Below, one piece after another: positions 16,440 through 25,609 of a DNA stretch of 64,000 nucleotides. Both the position numbers and the translations under genes were made by a program. Origin of the DNA: Bradyrhizobiaceae bacterium PARB1 (GTDB taxonomy: Bacteria > Pseudomonadota > Alphaproteobacteria > Rhizobiales > Xanthobacteraceae). Location: contig NKIY01000003.1 of NCBI GenBank assembly GCA_002256345.1, positions 682,001 to 746,000 on the forward strand. Reading direction: 5' to 3'. Below the pieces are notes generated by a model. That model ran no database searches. It saw only the letters and a program-made list of their open reading frames with translations, and was not told the origin of the DNA. The first letter of the stretch is position 1. Every line of letters begins with the position of its first letter.

Positions 16440-17873
16440 ATGAGACGACAACGCCGCATCAAGATCCTGGCCACGCTCGGCCCCGCCTCCTCCGACAGTG
16501 CGATGATCCGCAAGCTGTTCGAGGCCGGCGCCGACGTGTTCCGCATCAATATGAGCCACACGCCGCACGACAAGATGCGCGAGTTGGTGAAAACCATCCG
16601 CAATGTCGAAAGCAGCTATGGCCGCCCGATCGGCATTCTGGTCGACCTTCAAGGCCCGAAGCTGCGCGTCGGCGCTTTTGCCGAAGGCGGCGTCCAGCTC
16701 AAGAACGGCGAGGCCTTCACGCTCGATTCCAACCCTGAGCCCGGCGACGTCACCCGCGTACACCTGCCGCATCCGGAAATCCTCGCAGCACTCCGTCCCG
16801 GCCATGCGCTGCTGATCGATGACGGCAAGCTGAAGCTGATCGCTGAAGAGACATCGTCGGACCGTGCGGTGACGCGCGTCGTTGTCGGCGGCCGTATTTC
16901 CGACCGGAAGGGCGTCAGCCTGCCGGACACCGACCTGCCCGTCTCGGCGATGACGCCGAAGGATCGCAGCGATCTCGAAGCCGCGCTGGAAACCGGCATC
17001 GACTGGGTCGCGCTGTCTTTCGTGCAGCGTGCCGAAGACGTTCATGAGGCCAAGCGTCTGGTGCGCGGCCGTGCGGCCATCATGTCGAAGATCGAGAAAC
17101 CGCAGGCGATCGATCGTCTCGAATCCATTCTCGACGCTTCCGATGCGCTGATGGTCGCCCGCGGCGACCTCGGTGTCGAACTGCCGCTGGAGCGCGTGCC
17201 AAGCCTGCAGAAGCGCATGACGCGCATGGCGCGCCGCGCCGGCAAGCCGGTGGTGGTGGCAACGCAGATGCTGGAATCGATGATCCAGAGCCCGGTGCCG
17301 ACCCGCGCCGAAGTCTCCGACGTTGCCACCGCGATTTATGAAGGCGCGGACGCCGTGATGCTGTCGGCGGAATCCGCCGCCGGCAAATTCCCGGTGGAAG
17401 CCGTCTCCACCATGAACCGCATCGGCGAGGAGGTGGAGCGCGATCCTACCTATCGCAACGTGCTCACCGCCCAACGCCCTGGCCCCGAATCCACCGTCGG
17501 CGACGCGATCGCGGATGCTGCGCGGCAGATCGCCGAGACGCTGGAATTGTCGGCGATCATCTGCTGGACCAGTTCGGGCTCGACCGCCATGCGCGTCGCC
17601 CGCGAACGTCCGAAGCCGCCCATCGTCGCCATCACGCCGAACCTCGCCGGTGGCCGCAAGCTGTCGGTTGCCTGGGGCGTGCATTGTGTCGTGGCAGAAG
17701 ATGCCAAGGATCAGGATGACATGGTCGACCGTGCCGGCCGCATCGCCTTTCGCGATGGATTTGCGAAAGCAGGCCAGCGCGTGATCGTGGTGGCCGGCGT
17801 ACCGCTCGGCACGCCCGGCGCAACAAACATGCTGCGCATCGCCTATGTCGGGCCGAACGACGCGGATGTGTAG
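16440..17873 (+). CDS. pyk: Pyruvate kinase
   Basis: The 477-residue protein converts phosphoenolpyruvate and ADP to pyruvate and ATP in lower glycolysis. It starts RRQRRIKILATLGPASSDSAMI, has the substrate-binding stretch VFRINMSHTPHD and VDLQGPKLRVG, the catalytic signature IMSKIEKPQAID with Lys and metal-binding Glu, MVARGDLGVELPLERVP, and ATQMLESMIQSPVPTRAEVSDV. The B domain (residues 70-170) and a C-terminal allosteric domain are present; length is normal. It is the second gene after the DUF1036 gene and ends at a strong hairpin. Confidence 0.97.
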   Translation: MRRQRRIKILATLGPASSDSAMIRKLFEAGADVFRINMSHTPHDKMRELVKTIRNVESSYGRPIGILVDLQGPKLRVGAFAEGGVQLKNGEAFTLDSNPEPGDVTRVHLPHPEILAALRPGHALLIDDGKLKLIAEETSSDRAVTRVVVGGRISDRKGVSLPDTDLPVSAMTPKDRSDLEAALETGIDWVALSFVQRAEDVHEAKRLVRGRAAIMSKIEKPQAIDRLESILDASDALMVARGDLGVELPLERVPSLQKRMTRMARRAGKPVVVATQMLESMIQSPVPTRAEVSDVATAIYEGADAVMLSAESAAGKFPVEAVSTMNRIGEEVERDPTYRNVLTAQRPGPESTVGDAIADAARQIAETLELSAIICWTSSGSTAMRVARERPKPPIVAITPNLAGGRKLSVAWGVHCVVAEDAKDQDDMVDRAGRIAFRDGFAKAGQRVIVVAGVPLGTPGATNMLRIAYVGPNDADV

Positions 17874-17878
17874 CTCTT

Positions 17879-17915
17879 TCTCATCTCTTCCCCCTCGCTG
17901 CGGGAAGAGATGAGA
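17879..17915 (+). terminator. Hairpin terminator after pyk
   Basis: TCTCATCTCTTCCC (17879-17892) pairs with GGGAAGAGATGAGA (17902-17915), a 14-bp perfect stem with a 9-nt loop, starting 6 bp after the pyk stop. A weak U-rich stretch (CTTTATT) follows at a distance. Confidence 0.7.
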
Positions 17916-17947
17916 GCGTCAGCTTTATTCTCCAGCGCCCCGGACAT

Positions 17948-18493
17948 TCAACGCTGTAAGTGCTCGAGAACGAAGGCAGCTCTGTCCGAGACACTTGCGA
18001 ACGGCAACATCGTGAGTTCGTATCCGAGATCACCGTAGGTCGCAGCCATCACCTCGAATGTGGCTCGGGCCTCGGCCTCATCCTGCTTTCGCTCGGCGTC
18101 CTGCGTAAATATCTCTTCCCAATATGGCGCGATAAAAACGCGCGGATTGTAGCGATAAAGCTCCGCCGCTCGTTTGACATGAGTTGGCACCGAAAGTCCG
18201 CACAAAGTCAGGTAACCGACCACGTCGCCGATGCCGCGATCCATCATCACCGGCGCATTCGACCGAGACGCTTCGTCGTGCGACCGAATATCCCAATTCA
18301 ACATCAATTCTGCAAAAGCCGCACGATCGGCCCAAGGCAGCGCCGTGCCGTCGATCCTGAGTTGATGTTGAATGACCGCACGTCCTGCCTCGGGCATGCA
18401 ACTTGTGCCCTCGCGGGCCAGCGCTTCGATCAAAGCGGTTTTCCCCGAGCCCGGGCCGCCTGTTACAACAAATAATCGGTCACACATTTTCAT
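17948..18493 (-). CDS. AAA-family ATPase / nucleotide kinase-like protein
   Basis: A 181-residue P-loop NTPase from the ATG at 18493. It begins MKMCDRLFVVTGGPGSGKTALIEAL (Walker A GGPGSGKT), has VMMDRGIGDVVGYL as Walker B-like segment (DRG), and a C-terminal YELTMLPFASVSDRAAFVLEHL typical of the predicted-ATPase (AAA_28) family related to phosphotransferases and NadR-type kinases. Substrate is unknown; some relatives are encoded with nucleoside or aminoglycoside kinases. The frame is open to 18541, but the added MPGPMPGIGVFAIRRD is unlike the family. It is 81 bp downstream of the OsmC gene on the same strand. Confidence 0.8.
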   Translation of the reverse strand: MKMCDRLFVVTGGPGSGKTALIEALAREGTSCMPEAGRAVIQHQLRIDGTALPWADRAAFAELMLNWDIRSHDEASRSNAPVMMDRGIGDVVGYLTLCGLSVPTHVKRAAELYRYNPRVFIAPYWEEIFTQDAERKQDEAEARATFEVMAATYGDLGYELTMLPFASVSDRAAFVLEHLQR

Positions 18494-18574
18494 ATCTCGA
18501 CGTATGGCAAATACGCCGATGCCCGGCATGGGGCCGGGCATCAGGAGTGTTTTGCCTAAGCAGACAAAGGGGCC

Positions 18575-19003
18575 TCACCCTTCCAGCTTGGCATCCAGTG
18601 TAATCTCCGTCTTCAGCAGCTTCGACACGGGACACCCGGCCTTCGCCTTGGCCGTGCAGTCGTCGAATTTCGCCTTGTCCGCGCCCGGGATCGTCGCCGA
18701 CAGCGTCAGATGCACCTTGGTGATGGCAAAGCCTTCGCCCTGCTTCTCCAGCGTCACATCCGCCTTGGTCTCCATATGCTCGGCCTTCATGCCGGCCTCG
18801 CCGAGGATCAGCGACAGCGCCATGGTGAAGCAGGCCGCATGCGCGGCACCGATCAATTCTTCCGGATTGGAGCCCGGCTTGCCCTCGAAGCGGCTGGCGA
18901 AACCGTAGGGATAATCAGCAAGCGCACCGCTCTTGGTCGAGATCGATCCCTTGCCGTCCTTGATGCCGCCCTGCCATTTGGCCGATCCGAATGTCGTGCT
19001 CAT
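18575..19003 (-). CDS. OsmC-family peroxiredoxin
   Basis: The 142-residue protein belongs to the OsmC branch of the OsmC/Ohr family of thiol peroxidases that reduce organic hydroperoxides. The two redox cysteines are present: AAHAACFTMALS (about residue 58) and AGCPVSKLL (about residue 123). The N-terminus MSTTFGSAKWQGGIKDGKG and the FASRFEGKPGSNPEELIGAA stretch match OsmC rather than Ohr. It is expected to be cytoplasmic and to respond to oxidative or osmotic stress, although no regulator is adjacent. It lies between the ATPase gene and the alpha/beta hydrolase gene, all on the minus strand. Confidence 0.92.
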   Translation of the reverse strand: MSTTFGSAKWQGGIKDGKGSISTKSGALADYPYGFASRFEGKPGSNPEELIGAAHAACFTMALSLILGEAGMKAEHMETKADVTLEKQGEGFAITKVHLTLSATIPGADKAKFDDCTAKAKAGCPVSKLLKTEITLDAKLEG

Positions 19004-19043
19004 GCTCTTCTCCTCGCTGTTGTGAAGTCGATCGGGTGGAATG

Positions 19044-20024
19044 CTAGCGTGCCGCAGCCTTCGGTTTTGTGTCAGCGGAGATCATCTGCTCGATCTCGCG
19101 CATGACAACCTCCGGGGCCGCATTCTGCACCATATGCCCAACGCCCGGCAGCAGAATAAGTTTGCCATTCGGCACCGTTTCGATGAGGCGCCTTGAATGA
19201 ATCTCGGGGGAGACCGTGGTATCCGCATCGCCGGCCATGGCGACCACGGGCATTCGGAGTTCGGCATAGCGCGGCGCCTGCTCAGTCACCGCCGCTTTCA
19301 GCGTCACCAGATCCCAGGCATTGGCCAGGAACTCGCGCGGCCGCAGCAATAGCGGGATGGCGCTTAGGGTCATGTAATTGTCCGGCATGGCTTGCGGCGC
19401 GAACACGCTACGCGTGCCCGGTTCGGCCAGCAACAGGCCGAGCGGCAGCGTGATAGTATAAGCGAGCAATGGCCCGACCACCGGCGTCGTCACCACCGCA
19501 TTGTAGATTCCGACCCCGCCCGGCCACGGATAGGCGACGCCGGCCAGCAAGACGAGCCCGGCAACACGCTGCGGATAATCGAGTGCCATCCGCAAACCGA
19601 GCACCCCCGCTAGCGAATGCACGACGACGATTGCACGCTCGATCTGCAACTGACCGAGCACATCGTCGATCATCTTCGCCTGCAGCGCCGGTGACAGGTT
19701 TTCGCTGCGGGTGCTCCAGCCATGGCCGGGGCGATCGATCAGGATGACACGATGGTACTTCGCCAGCAGATCGCCGAGCGGCACCCGCATGGTGCCGAGA
19801 TTCGAACTCGCTCCATGCACGAGCACGACCGGCGGCCCGGCCACATCGCGCGGGCCGAGATCGAGAACATGCAGACGCGCCCCGGTGACATCGAAGAACT
19901 CACCGACGGGCGGAAACTGGCGCTCCAGAAAATGCACGCCGATCTGCGTCACAAGCACCAGAACGCCGAGCACGGTGAGCAGCCCGAGAGCGATCATCGA
20001 CAATGTCCGGGAGAATGGGCGCAC
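19044..20024 (-). CDS. Alpha/beta fold hydrolase, membrane anchored
   Basis: The 326-residue protein begins with a hydrophobic anchor (MIALGLLTVLGVLVLVTQIGV, residues 10-30), followed by an alpha/beta hydrolase fold: the oxyanion loop VLVHGASSN, IDRPGHGWS, then the elbow VVVHSLAGVLG, an acid GDADTTVSPE and catalytic His GVGHMVQN. The elbow is V-H-S-L-A rather than the usual G-x-S-x-G; the Ser is still in place. The cap (residues about 190-240) has two hydrophobic segments. Substrate unknown. The C-terminal tail is Lys/Ala-rich (TKPKAAAR). It is separated by 40 bp from the OsmC gene. Confidence 0.85.
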   Translation of the reverse strand: MRPFSRTLSMIALGLLTVLGVLVLVTQIGVHFLERQFPPVGEFFDVTGARLHVLDLGPRDVAGPPVVLVHGASSNLGTMRVPLGDLLAKYHRVILIDRPGHGWSTRSENLSPALQAKMIDDVLGQLQIERAIVVVHSLAGVLGLRMALDYPQRVAGLVLLAGVAYPWPGGVGIYNAVVTTPVVGPLLAYTITLPLGLLLAEPGTRSVFAPQAMPDNYMTLSAIPLLLRPREFLANAWDLVTLKAAVTEQAPRYAELRMPVVAMAGDADTTVSPEIHSRRLIETVPNGKLILLPGVGHMVQNAAPEVVMREIEQMISADTKPKAAAR

Positions 20025-20088
20025 CTGTTAGATACGCCCCGACCTGAGAACGGTTTCGTCACGGCCCGCGGACGCTACGAGCCATTTC

Positions 20089-20922
20089 TCAACGTTTTAG
20101 ATCGACGACTACGCCATCGATCCGCGCCTCCGTAAGTTCGATCCTCACCGTTCCCATTTGCAGCGGCACCGATGCATGGACGAGAACCTCGAAAGGGCCT
20201 CGAGTTGGCACGGACGACACCCGGATCTGCTGGTTGTCCCGCATGAACTTCACATAGGAGGCATCCGCGATATGTCCGGCCACTGGATTGTAGCGGACTG
20301 AACAGAGGCTCGCCGGCCCGCGATACGCAGCGGTTTGCGTCGCCTGCATCTGCAGGAAGGAGGTCGAGACATCCGCGCGGATATTGCCGCCGTGAATCCG
20401 CAGCGCCTCGCCACATGCAGTCACGGGCTTGGGGTGTGTGGAGGTCATTGCAGCCACCAGGGCACTCAGCGGATCGACGACGTTCTGCCGATGCTCTGTC
20501 GAGATCGGCACGCGTCTGCCGAGATCAGGCAGCGGAGGCTCCATCGTAACATCCGTGACACTACTGGACTTGAAGCTCATCTGCAGATTCCGCACATCCT
20601 TCGCGGCGCGCGACGTATAAATGTATTTTTCCGGAGCGAGCTGGCCGTTCTGGTATTTGCCGCGCGACTGCATCTCGAAGGAAAAGCCGGATGCGAGCGA
20701 TGCCGCACCGCTGACTTCGCCGCTCAGGCGCGCCTCATAGCGATCCTCCTCAATATCGATGGTCAACACTCCCGTCCCCACCGGCAGCCGGAGATAATAA
20801 GCCGTGTAGTTTGCCCGAAGCTGCGTTGCCGCCGCGGGCGAGAACGGCGCCATGAGCCCCAGAACCAACGCAGCAGACAAACATACGCCGCACGCCTGAT
20901 CGCTTTTCATGAACATACCCAT
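20089..20922 (-). CDS. DUF3108 domain-containing protein
   Basis: The 277-residue protein from ATG 20922 has a signal peptide (SAALVLGLMAPFSPAAATQ) and a DUF3108 domain: LRANYTAYYLRLPVGTGVL, then EDRYEARLSGEVSG and FSFEMQSRGKYQNGQL. A C-terminal extension follows (VRIELTEARIDGVVVDLKR). DUF3108 proteins are periplasmic, beta-rich, and without known function; a link with lipoprotein or lipopolysaccharide transport has been suggested from their fold. The frame extends to 21060, but the extra 46 residues are Arg-rich and not a signal peptide. It is next to a DUF3750 gene in the same direction; the gap of 165 bp leaves room for a separate promoter. Confidence 0.85.
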   Translation of the reverse strand: MGMFMKSDQACGVCLSAALVLGLMAPFSPAAATQLRANYTAYYLRLPVGTGVLTIDIEEDRYEARLSGEVSGAASLASGFSFEMQSRGKYQNGQLAPEKYIYTSRAAKDVRNLQMSFKSSSVTDVTMEPPLPDLGRRVPISTEHRQNVVDPLSALVAAMTSTHPKPVTACGEALRIHGGNIRADVSTSFLQMQATQTAAYRGPASLCSVRYNPVAGHIADASYVKFMRDNQQIRVSSVPTRGPFEVLVHASVPLQMGTVRIELTEARIDGVVVDLKR

Positions 20923-21087
20923 TGCACGCGATACGCCCGTGGACCTCGGCGCATGAGATCGCGCTCGCACCGAACGCAAAGACAGAAGCGCTATGGATTT
21001 GGGCCGAACGGAGGCATCTCGACACCGGCGCCACCTCCTGCGCAATTCTGTCGCAGGCATGCACCGGTCTGATGTCGCTTGGTTAGG

Positions 21088-21822
21088 CTAGGCCGCGATC
21101 CCCAGCCGACCAATTCCCGGCAGCTTGACGGCCGGGCGCCGGACATCAAGACCTATCACGGCGCCGAGAATGTTGAGCTCGATGCCTTCGATCCAGCCTA
21201 CCGTCAGACCGAGATAGCCACCCAATGTCGCACGCACGCCGGTCCCCGACGGCGTCCAGCCGAATGCATTGCCTTCATAGGGAAAGTCCTTGCCGATCGC
21301 AGTGGGCGGCAAAGTCACCTTCAGTTCCGGTACTGCGGCCAGAATCGCGGTCACGAATGTATTGGAGTTCGGCCCCGGCCAGGCCCGATAGTCACCGTAA
21401 GCGCGCCAGGAATAGCCGGCGATGGCAGCCTTGATCTTCGGGATCATTTCGTCCGCCGCTGTGCCTTCTGCCGACGCGATCGCCATCGGCTCATCGCCGA
21501 ACCAGCGACCATCGGCGGCAAAGCCATTGAGACGGATCGGGTCGCCCCAGGCGGTATAATCATAGCGCGTGTAGTTCTTCGCGCCTTTTTCCTTGAATAC
21601 GATCCAGCTATGAACGGCGAAAATACCGCGCCAACGGACGGTGCGCGCGGCAAAGACCCGGACCAGTGCTTCGGGATGTTCTGCAGCCGGCGGTAACAGG
21701 CCGGCGCTCGAGCGATCGGCGCTTTGCCAGTTCACTGACCGATCACCGGTCCAATATTTCGCCGCCGACACTCCAATCGGCACAATGAGCAGCGCGAGCA
21801 GGACCAGCACGATTTTTCTCAC
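21088..21822 (-). CDS. DUF3750 domain-containing protein
   Basis: The 244-residue protein has an N-terminal membrane segment (MRKIVLVLLALLIVPIGVSA) and the DUF3750 core: VFAARTVRWRGIFAVHSWIV, then FKEKGAKNYTRYD, YRAWPGPNSNTF and YEGNAFGWTPSGTGVRATLG. The pattern WPGPNSNTF resembles the catalytic-type loop of permuted NlpC/P60-like proteins (His in AVHSW, Asn/Ser in PNSN), but no Cys nucleophile is seen. Probably periplasmic or membrane associated. The function is unknown. It ends LGIAA just upstream of the DUF3108 gene. Confidence 0.85.
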   Translation of the reverse strand: MRKIVLVLLALLIVPIGVSAAKYWTGDRSVNWQSADRSSAGLLPPAAEHPEALVRVFAARTVRWRGIFAVHSWIVFKEKGAKNYTRYDYTAWGDPIRLNGFAADGRWFGDEPMAIASAEGTAADEMIPKIKAAIAGYSWRAYGDYRAWPGPNSNTFVTAILAAVPELKVTLPPTAIGKDFPYEGNAFGWTPSGTGVRATLGGYLGLTVGWIEGIELNILGAVIGLDVRRPAVKLPGIGRLGIAA

Positions 21823-22027
21823 CGAAACGATCCAGAGACGAAAATAAAGCGGGATGTCGCTGTGAATATGGGGCTTTCACGGGGATTTGCCACATGGCTT
21901 GCGGCCGCAAATCCTGCAGCACTGTCCACGCTATCCACAGGAATGGCACGCGATCGGGCAGGTTGTTGCCATGATCACGATGTGGAGTGTCGTCATGATC
22001 GCAAATGATCGAAAGCGGAGATTGAAA

Positions 22028-22210
22028 ATGACGCCCGATCTGATCGAAACAGATATCGACGAAATCGTATCGACCTGTAACGGGGATCTGCGCGGCGCCG
22101 TGAGAGCACTGCTGCTGGTCAACGAACAGCTCGAAGCCGAGTTGCAGCAACTCTATGCGGCATCGATCCGGGGCGGTGCGATCCGCCCGGGAACCGGCGC
22201 GCTGCATTAG
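22028..22210 (+). CDS. Small hypothetical acidic protein (60 aa)
   Basis: From ATG 22028 a 60-residue protein reads MTPDLIETDIDEIVSTCNGD and continues RGAVRALLLVNEQLEAELQQ, helical and probably dimeric. An upstream CGGAG 7 bp before the ATG decides this start over ATG 21971 and the open frame back to 21887. The pattern STCNGDLRGAVRALLLVNEQL looks like a UBA-like or three-helix small fold and recurs, to my recollection, in other Rhizobiales. No function can be proposed. Confidence 0.6.
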   Translation: MTPDLIETDIDEIVSTCNGDLRGAVRALLLVNEQLEAELQQLYAASIRGGAIRPGTGALH

Positions 22211-22240
22211 TTAGTTTGATGATCGTCTGACGCTCCATCT

Positions 22241-22340
22241 GTCATCGCCCGGCTTGACCGGGCGATCCAGTAAACTCACATTCGGCAATCAACCTCATCG
22301 CCAATGTTGATCGGATCACCCGCTGACGGGGGTGATGACA
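22241..22340. repeat. Paired palindromic repeats, copy 2
   Basis: GTCATCGCCCGGCTTGACCG continues GGCGATCCAGTA (22241-22272), then GATCGGATCACCCGCTGACG with GGGGTGATGACA (about 22309-22339). The second unit has TCGGATC instead of TACTGGATC, so it is more diverged than other copies. Confidence 0.75.
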
Positions 22341-22367
22341 GCTTGCATTGAATGCCTCAGCGTATCA

Positions 22368-24716
22368 TCACGCGCGGCGTTTTTCCTGTTTCACCTCAGT
22401 CGGTTCACCGTCGTCGGCGACGTCCTCCTTCGCCGGTGGCGGCAATTGCATGACCACCGTCTGCCCCGGCGAGGCGATCGCGATACCCTCTTCCTGCAAA
22501 CGCATCTTCATGCGGCGATTGAACTCGCGCTGCACGCCCCAGCGGCCGGAATCCGTGCATCGGATCTGACCGACGAGCGTCGCCATCGAACCATCGACCT
22601 TGTCGACGCCCCACAATTCGAGGTCGCCGCGCATGAGCGGACGATAGGCGTCTTCCTTGCGCATTCCGACCGCGATCTCCTTGAGTATCTCGCCGACACG
22701 ATCGGTATCTTCCTTGTAGGCGACACTGACAGCCACCGCCGCATTGCCGGCGCCGCGACTCGCATTGGTGATCGTCGTCACGGCGCTGAACGGAATGATG
22801 TGCACCGAGCCGTCGCCCGCCCGAAGCCGGATAGTGCGGATCGAGAGGTTTTCGACCACACCGGTCAGGCCCGACACGGTGACGGTGTCGCCCACCTGCA
22901 CCGTGCTCTCCAGCAACAGGAACAGGCCGGTAATGACGTCCTGCACCAGCTTCTGCGAACCGAAGCCGATGGCGACGCCGAGGATACCGGCACCGGCCAG
23001 CAGCGGCGCGACATTGACGCCGATCTCGCTGAGCACCGTCAGCGCGATCACGGCAATGATGATGCCGAGCAAGGACGTGCGCAGCATCGGCTGGAATGTG
23101 CGCAGCCGCGCCGCGCGCGCGAAGTGACCGTCGCGCGTGAGCGAGGTGAGCTGGCGTTCCATCAGCGCATTGGTGCCTTCCCACACCACCGCTGCAGTCA
23201 CCGCTGCGATAGCGACCGTGACAACAGCGGAGACCACGCGACTGCCGATCTGTCCGCCATAGAACCAGACGATGGCATTGACGCCCCAGACTTCGAGCAA
23301 GGCGACAAGACCGATCACGGCAATGATCGCCGCGACCACCTTACGCAGCAGCGGCAGATAGCGATTGGCCCGCGTCTCCAGCCCCGGGAAGCGCTTCAGG
23401 ACTTCCGGCCGGATGCGGAAGCCGCGATCGATCAGGCTGAGCGCCATCATCGAGACCAGCCGCGTGGCGAGCACCACGATCACCGTACCGACGATATACT
23501 GCAGCAACAGCGCGTAACCGTTGCGGACGTTGAGCGCCCAGATCGCCCATGCGGCCATCACGATGACGATACCGAACACATGCCAGAGACCGGCAAAGCG
23601 ATTACGCATACTATTCAGAAAGCCGGTCGCGCCCATGGGCGCGCGCAGCGCATCGGCGACGGGCTTGCGGCATTGCAGGATGATGACGACGACAAACAGG
23701 TGCACGACCAGCATCACCAGCTTGATCAGCGCAAGGTGAGCAGAACGATACAGGCCCATCATCAGCGCCACATTGGCGATGGCAATGCCGGTTGCGCCGA
23801 CGCCGACGATGCGGCGCGTCCAGATTTCGAGATAGGCGGCGGTCTCTTCCTTCACACGGAACAGAGCGAGCGGGCCGAACAAGGCGCGCATGGCGCAGAT
23901 GATCGCACGTGCCACCACATAGCTGTTCACGATGGCGAGGATGGCGAGACGCGTCGTTCCGGCATCGCCGATCTGGGTGCCGAGCAGCAGCGAGACCGTA
24001 CCGGTGAAAACGAAGATCGGAATCAGCTCGAGCAGCAGGCGGCCGATCACATAAGGTAGCCGCAGCAGTGACTGCCAGGCGCGCGTCAGGCTGCGGCGGC
24101 GCGTGTTGAGATCGGGCGCCTCGGTGATATCGGCCGTCGATGACGGCGGATCGATACTGGCGATAACCGCAGAGGGCGCGCGCGCGACGAAGGGAATGCG
24201 CGCTTCGAGTGCCGCCTGCGGCCTGCGCAGCAGCCAGACGACGAGCCATTCGGCCGCCAGCGCGCCGCCGAATACGACGACCAGCTTCCAGGCGATATCG
24301 AACAGCAAATGATAGGTGGCGGGATCATTCGCCGCGTTCTGCAGCCAGTACCAGAGCGCCGGAAAGCGCGTGACCTGTTGCACCGCCATTGAGACTTCGC
24401 GCGACATGTCGCCAAGCTGATCCGCAATGGTCACCAGAAGCTGCGCGCCGAGGCTGTCGGCATCGAGCGGGATCGCGGGCTTCTTCTCGGGCTCTGCCGG
24501 TTTCGCCTGGGCGATCGCCTGCAGCGTGTCTATCATCTCCTTGCGCTTGGCATCGTTCTGCAGCGTTTCGAGCGCGGCTTTCGCCTGCTCCGGCGTCAGC
24601 GCAGGCGCGGCGGCGGCAGCCGGCACGTCCGCCTTTTGCGCGAGTGCGGGTGCGCTGAATGGCGCAATTAGCAAAACACACAGCAATGCGAAAAGCGGGA
24701 AAGACTTCTTCGCCAA
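22368..24716 (-). CDS. MscS-family mechanosensitive ion channel
   Basis: This 782-residue membrane protein has a signal peptide (FPLFALLCVLLIAPFSAPALA), a helical periplasmic region, then about 9-11 membrane helices. The MscS domain is near the C-terminus: GVNVAPLLAGAGILGVAIGF, GSQKLVQDVITGLFLLLEST, VQVGDTVTVSGLTGVVENLS, and IPFSAVTTITNASRG are the pore helix and beta-domain signatures. The conserved Gly/Ala packing of TM3 (AGAGILGVAIGFGSQ) is intact. The size resembles the larger MscM/YbiO-type members. Such channels open under membrane tension on hypo-osmotic shock. A charged C-terminal tail follows. The gene is monocistronic, convergent with the repeat pair at 22241. Confidence 0.93.
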   Translation of the reverse strand: MAKKSFPLFALLCVLLIAPFSAPALAQKADVPAAAAAPALTPEQAKAALETLQNDAKRKEMIDTLQAIAQAKPAEPEKKPAIPLDADSLGAQLLVTIADQLGDMSREVSMAVQQVTRFPALWYWLQNAANDPATYHLLFDIAWKLVVVFGGALAAEWLVVWLLRRPQAALEARIPFVARAPSAVIASIDPPSSTADITEAPDLNTRRRSLTRAWQSLLRLPYVIGRLLLELIPIFVFTGTVSLLLGTQIGDAGTTRLAILAIVNSYVVARAIICAMRALFGPLALFRVKEETAAYLEIWTRRIVGVGATGIAIANVALMMGLYRSAHLALIKLVMLVVHLFVVVIILQCRKPVADALRAPMGATGFLNSMRNRFAGLWHVFGIVIVMAAWAIWALNVRNGYALLLQYIVGTVIVVLATRLVSMMALSLIDRGFRIRPEVLKRFPGLETRANRYLPLLRKVVAAIIAVIGLVALLEVWGVNAIVWFYGGQIGSRVVSAVVTVAIAAVTAAVVWEGTNALMERQLTSLTRDGHFARAARLRTFQPMLRTSLLGIIIAVIALTVLSEIGVNVAPLLAGAGILGVAIGFGSQKLVQDVITGLFLLLESTVQVGDTVTVSGLTGVVENLSIRTIRLRAGDGSVHIIPFSAVTTITNASRGAGNAAVAVSVAYKEDTDRVGEILKEIAVGMRKEDAYRPLMRGDLELWGVDKVDGSMATLVGQIRCTDSGRWGVQREFNRRMKMRLQEEGIAIASPGQTVVMQLPPPAKEDVADDGEPTEVKQEKRRA

Positions 24717-24864
24717 AACGAGCCCCTTCGACGATTCCGGAAAGCGCCCTTTTCGCCTATTTCATGTGTCGGAAGTTTGATTCCACAGCGGAAATCGCGC
24801 GAAAAACTGCCGCAGCACGGCTGCGATGCGCTGAGCGGGACGGTCGCGGCAAAGATGGATCTGG

Positions 24865-25509
24865 CTAGATATCCCGGCCTTCGACCTTTTCGGTCAGGGA
24901 CTTGACGAGTTCCGGCACCTTTTCGAGATGCGGATTGACGGCGAGCGCCTTGCGATAGGCCTCCAGCGCCCGTTTGTCGTCGCCGAATTCCTGCATGATC
25001 ATGCCGAGTCCGGCCAATGCCCCGAAATGCCGGGGCTCGCGCGCCAGCACCTGCTCGATATCCTCGAGGGCGTGGGTGTAGTCATTCTGCAGATAATACA
25101 GCGTCGCGCGCCGGTTCCAGCCCTCGATATAGTCGGGCTTCAACTTGATGACGGCGCTCAGCAATTTGACCGATACGTCGATCTGCTTGGCATCCAGCGC
25201 CGTCTTGGCGCGGGTCATCAGCAATGCTGCCGTGTCGCTGGAGGTCTGCGACCACTGCGCCCAGATTCGCCCCTCGACATGTTTGGCACTGGCTTCATCC
25301 GGCGCAGCCTTCAGCGCACCGAACAGAAAATCCAGGCCGCGGGTCTTATCCGCGCTGATTTTCGGAAGCTTTTCAGGGGCTTGGGGAATATCCTTGCGCA
25401 CCCCCGGCTCGACGGATTTGGGATCCTTGACCTGCGCGGCGGCAGACCCTGCCGCGAGAAGCGCGGTCAGCAGGAGGCCAAAACCAGCGGTCCGGACTTG
25501 CGATGCCAT
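24865..25509 (-). CDS. Tetratricopeptide repeat protein, secreted
   Basis: The 214-residue protein has a signal peptide (GFGLLLTALLAAGSAAAQ, residues 8-26) and at least three TPR motifs in its second half: LLMTRAKTALDAKQIDVSVK, AVIKLKPDYIEGWNRRATLY, then LQNDYTHALEDIEQVLAREP and FGALAGLGMIMQEFGDDKRA with typical W/L/G/A/P spacing. It should be periplasmic and mediate protein-protein contacts. Partners are not indicated. The start ATG 25509 precedes the signal peptide. It lies downstream of the rpmJ terminator, so it needs its own promoter in the short 25510-25527 space or is transcribed through. Confidence 0.88.
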   Translation of the reverse strand: MASQVRTAGFGLLLTALLAAGSAAAQVKDPKSVEPGVRKDIPQAPEKLPKISADKTRGLDFLFGALKAAPDEASAKHVEGRIWAQWSQTSSDTAALLMTRAKTALDAKQIDVSVKLLSAVIKLKPDYIEGWNRRATLYYLQNDYTHALEDIEQVLAREPRHFGALAGLGMIMQEFGDDKRALEAYRKALAVNPHLEKVPELVKSLTEKVEGRDI

Positions 25510-25527
25510 GGGGGAAGTCTAGACACG

Positions 25528-25556
25528 AAAAAACGCGCTGCAAAGCGGCAGCGCGT
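25528..25556 (-). terminator. Rho-independent terminator after rpmJ
   Basis: On the minus strand ACGCGCTGC pairs with GCAGCGCGT (25548-25556 with 25533-25541; loop 6 nt) and runs directly into six U residues (complement of 25528-25533). This ends the rpmJ transcript 54 bp beyond its stop codon. Confidence 0.9.
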
Positions 25557-25609
25557 CAAACACCTGTGATATCGTGATGCCGATCGGAAATTTCCGACCG
25601 AACAACAGC

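Noticed and set aside
22332-24059. Plus-strand 575-codon frame opposite the MscS gene
   Set aside because: His/Arg/Gln/Asp-rich antisense shadow; the minus-strand frame has signal peptide, helices and MscS motifs.
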